NCBI GenBank assembly: GCA_051530055.1 | Contig: CM121341.1 | Coordinates: forward strand, 6,696,001-6,760,000 | DNA: 64,000 nt | Reading direction: 5' to 3' | Source: Neoechinorhynchus agilis | Lineage: Eukaryota > Acanthocephala | Position numbers and translations under genes: made by a program | Notes under the pieces: model-generated | What the model saw: the letters and a program-made list of their open reading frames with translations, nothing else | Databases searched by the model: none | What the model was told of the DNA's origin: nothing | In this document: piece by piece, positions 62,677 to 64,000 of the stretch | How positions within the stretch are numbered: the stretch's first letter is position 1 | How the letters are laid out: each line of letters opens with the position of its first letter

Positions 62677-64000
62677 TTAGTGATGAATCAGATCTTCTTT
62701 TCCATTAACATCCGAATCCGCAACGAATCCTGCAACGCCGAACGGATCAACCATTGCGCAATAGCAAAAGGTATACGGTCGAATATAAGGTTCCTTAGGC
62801 TTAAACATATCTTCGATTTCCCACATATATCTCTCGTGTAAGCCTAGATCAGAAAGTTTAGCGCATATCTGCTTTGGAACTTGTCCTGAAACCCTCGCGA
62901 AAAGAACAGCAATCTTTGTGTGGTTATTTTTTGAAGCCAATTGTTTAGTCCATATCTCGTAATCATCGTCAATATGAACAGCTTTTCCCATTGAACCGAA
63001 GCTGTCTTGATTAACACGTATCAGAGGCAAATTTGTGAGAACTTGCAACGATTCCAGTGTAAGCTCATCTAGCGATTGTAATCAGACGCCATTCTGATTA
63101 CAATTCAATATATCATTAGACATTATCAACGGAGCCGACCACATTGACCAAATAGCCATTTGATGAAGCTCTTGACTATGAGTCAATTTACCTAGTCCCA
63201 CTAGTAGCATATCAGGATCATTCCAACTTCCAGGTCCATGAAATCGATTCAATTCGTCGTAGTGTGTTGTGTAGTATTTCTTTATTCTTTTAACACTCTC
63301 CCAGTTCGATGATATATCGTAAAAGTTGCGCCATTGGTTGCAATATTTAGAGATTTGCTTATAGTTTATTTTCTTTCCATGGTCGAGTTGATAAATTGGC
63401 CAACTGCAAGCAAAAATAATTGGTCGTCCTGTGGCGTTAAGTTCAACGGAAACATTGCTGCAAATGAGTCCCTGTGCTAACTCGATAAGGAAAAATGCTA
63501 TTTACTAGGGAGAGACAATTGTAAAAACCACCAATTTTTACCCGAGACATTCAAGTTTTACAACGACATGAAAAACTTTGTATTCCGAATTGAATTTGTA
63601 GTTTCGGATGATGGTAAACCCGAGAAATACGAAATAAAAAATCATTACTTTCAGGGAATCACCTGGTCTTTAGGATATCCAACATCAAAAGACTCTGGAT
63701 CTGCGAAACAACCGTCCATTTTTACATAATCCACACCCCATTTTGCAAAAGTTTTCATATCCAAATGTACATTCATAAGACTTCCTGGATATCCTGCACA
63801 AGTAAAATTTCCATAATCGCCATAAATTCCAAACTTCAGACCAAGTGAGTGAACATAACTGGAAAGGTCCTTTATCCCATTAGGAAAACGTTTATGATCA
63901 GCCTTCAACTCGCCTGTTTCATCGTCTCTCGTCTTTTCTGACCAACAGTCATCAATAATAATGTATTTGTATCCCGCGTCGGCCAAGCCAGTTCGGACAA
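62677..64000 (-). CDS. Alpha-galactosidase/alpha-N-acetylgalactosaminidase (GH27), 5' end outside window
   Basis: Three exons seen: 63663 to beyond 64000, 63102-63471 and 62677-63068. The TIM barrel shows GYKYIIIDDCW, GLKFGIYGDYGN, the nucleophile in VDYVKMDGC, FACSWP, YCNQWRNFYDI and the acid/base in GPGSWNDPDML, then SMWSAPLIMSNDI and RVNQDSFG; a beta domain ends the protein. Lysosomal hydrolysis of terminal alpha-Gal or alpha-GalNAc is expected; which sugar cannot be decided here. The exon 2/3 junction needs a 33-bp GT-AG intron (63069-63101), since reading through meets TGA. After removal the segment between SND and VNQD has the normal family length. Possible lysosomal partner of the alpha-mannosidase at 19-27 kb. 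Confidence 0.9.

Overview
This is a eukaryotic, animal window. The genes have many very short GT-AG introns (33-61 bp where I could place them). They encode metazoan products: semaphorin, FEM-1-like, Yippee-like 5, PDCD2-like, STRA6-like, a Zucchini-type phospholipase D, lysosomal alpha-mannosidase and an alpha-galactosidase-family enzyme. Several genes have a strong 3' splice site 0-6 bp before the start ATG with no matching upstream exon seen, which is what spliced-leader trans-splicing leaves. Small introns, that signature and the gene set suit a compact-gene invertebrate such as an early-branching nematode or another ecdysozoan. The sequence alone does not fix the phylum.

Layout. 1-161 is the edge of a diacylglycerol-kinase catalytic domain (minus). 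1843-4041 is an intronless STRA6-like membrane protein (minus). 4805-5640 is a 238-bp satellite whose units carry a 53-codon ORF. 5693-6277 is an FG-less Nup62-like coiled-coil protein. 6655-7330 is a near-perfect foldback transposon. 7856-8897 is NOB1, followed by a 210-bp satellite and RPL7 (10963-11778). 13108-15094 is a PDCD2L-like gene with inverted-repeat elements in its long intron. 15974-16718 is OTU1/YOD1, 17054-18175 an ankyrin-poor FEM-1-like gene, and 18429-19061 a single-HKD phospholipase D. 19291-27327 (minus) is an 18-exon lysosomal alpha-mannosidase reconstructed to 1014 residues. One of its introns holds 3.6 kb of satellite built from a copy of the next exon's 3' splice site and first codons.

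30264-33217 is a secreted semaphorin (partial sema, PSI, Ig). 33980-37690 is a ten-copy 372-bp satellite. 39262-44284 (minus) is the 15-exon mitochondrial elongation factor G1, with a dimeric ~102-bp satellite in intron 2. 44.6-45.9 kb holds LINE 3' fragments, and 46850-47301 (minus) is YPEL5. 49533-58166 (minus) is a very large secreted protein that I cannot assign: a signal peptide, about ten Cys-helix modules (CX3CX3C paired with CX3CX3C), about 35 copies of a 43-residue Ser/Thr-rich repeat, then another Cys module and a Cys-rich tail. The right end has a GNAT acetyltransferase, an unknown small secreted gene with a transposon-derived tail, and the 3' part of an alpha-galactosidase/alpha-N-acetylgalactosaminidase.

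The genes do not form an obvious pathway. They are housekeeping genes (ribosome biogenesis and translation: NOB1, RPL7, PDCD2L, GFM1; lysosomal glycosidases: alpha-mannosidase, alpha-galactosidase) among repeats. The most unusual items are the large Cys-module/mucin-like protein and the satellites that contain gene-like pieces.
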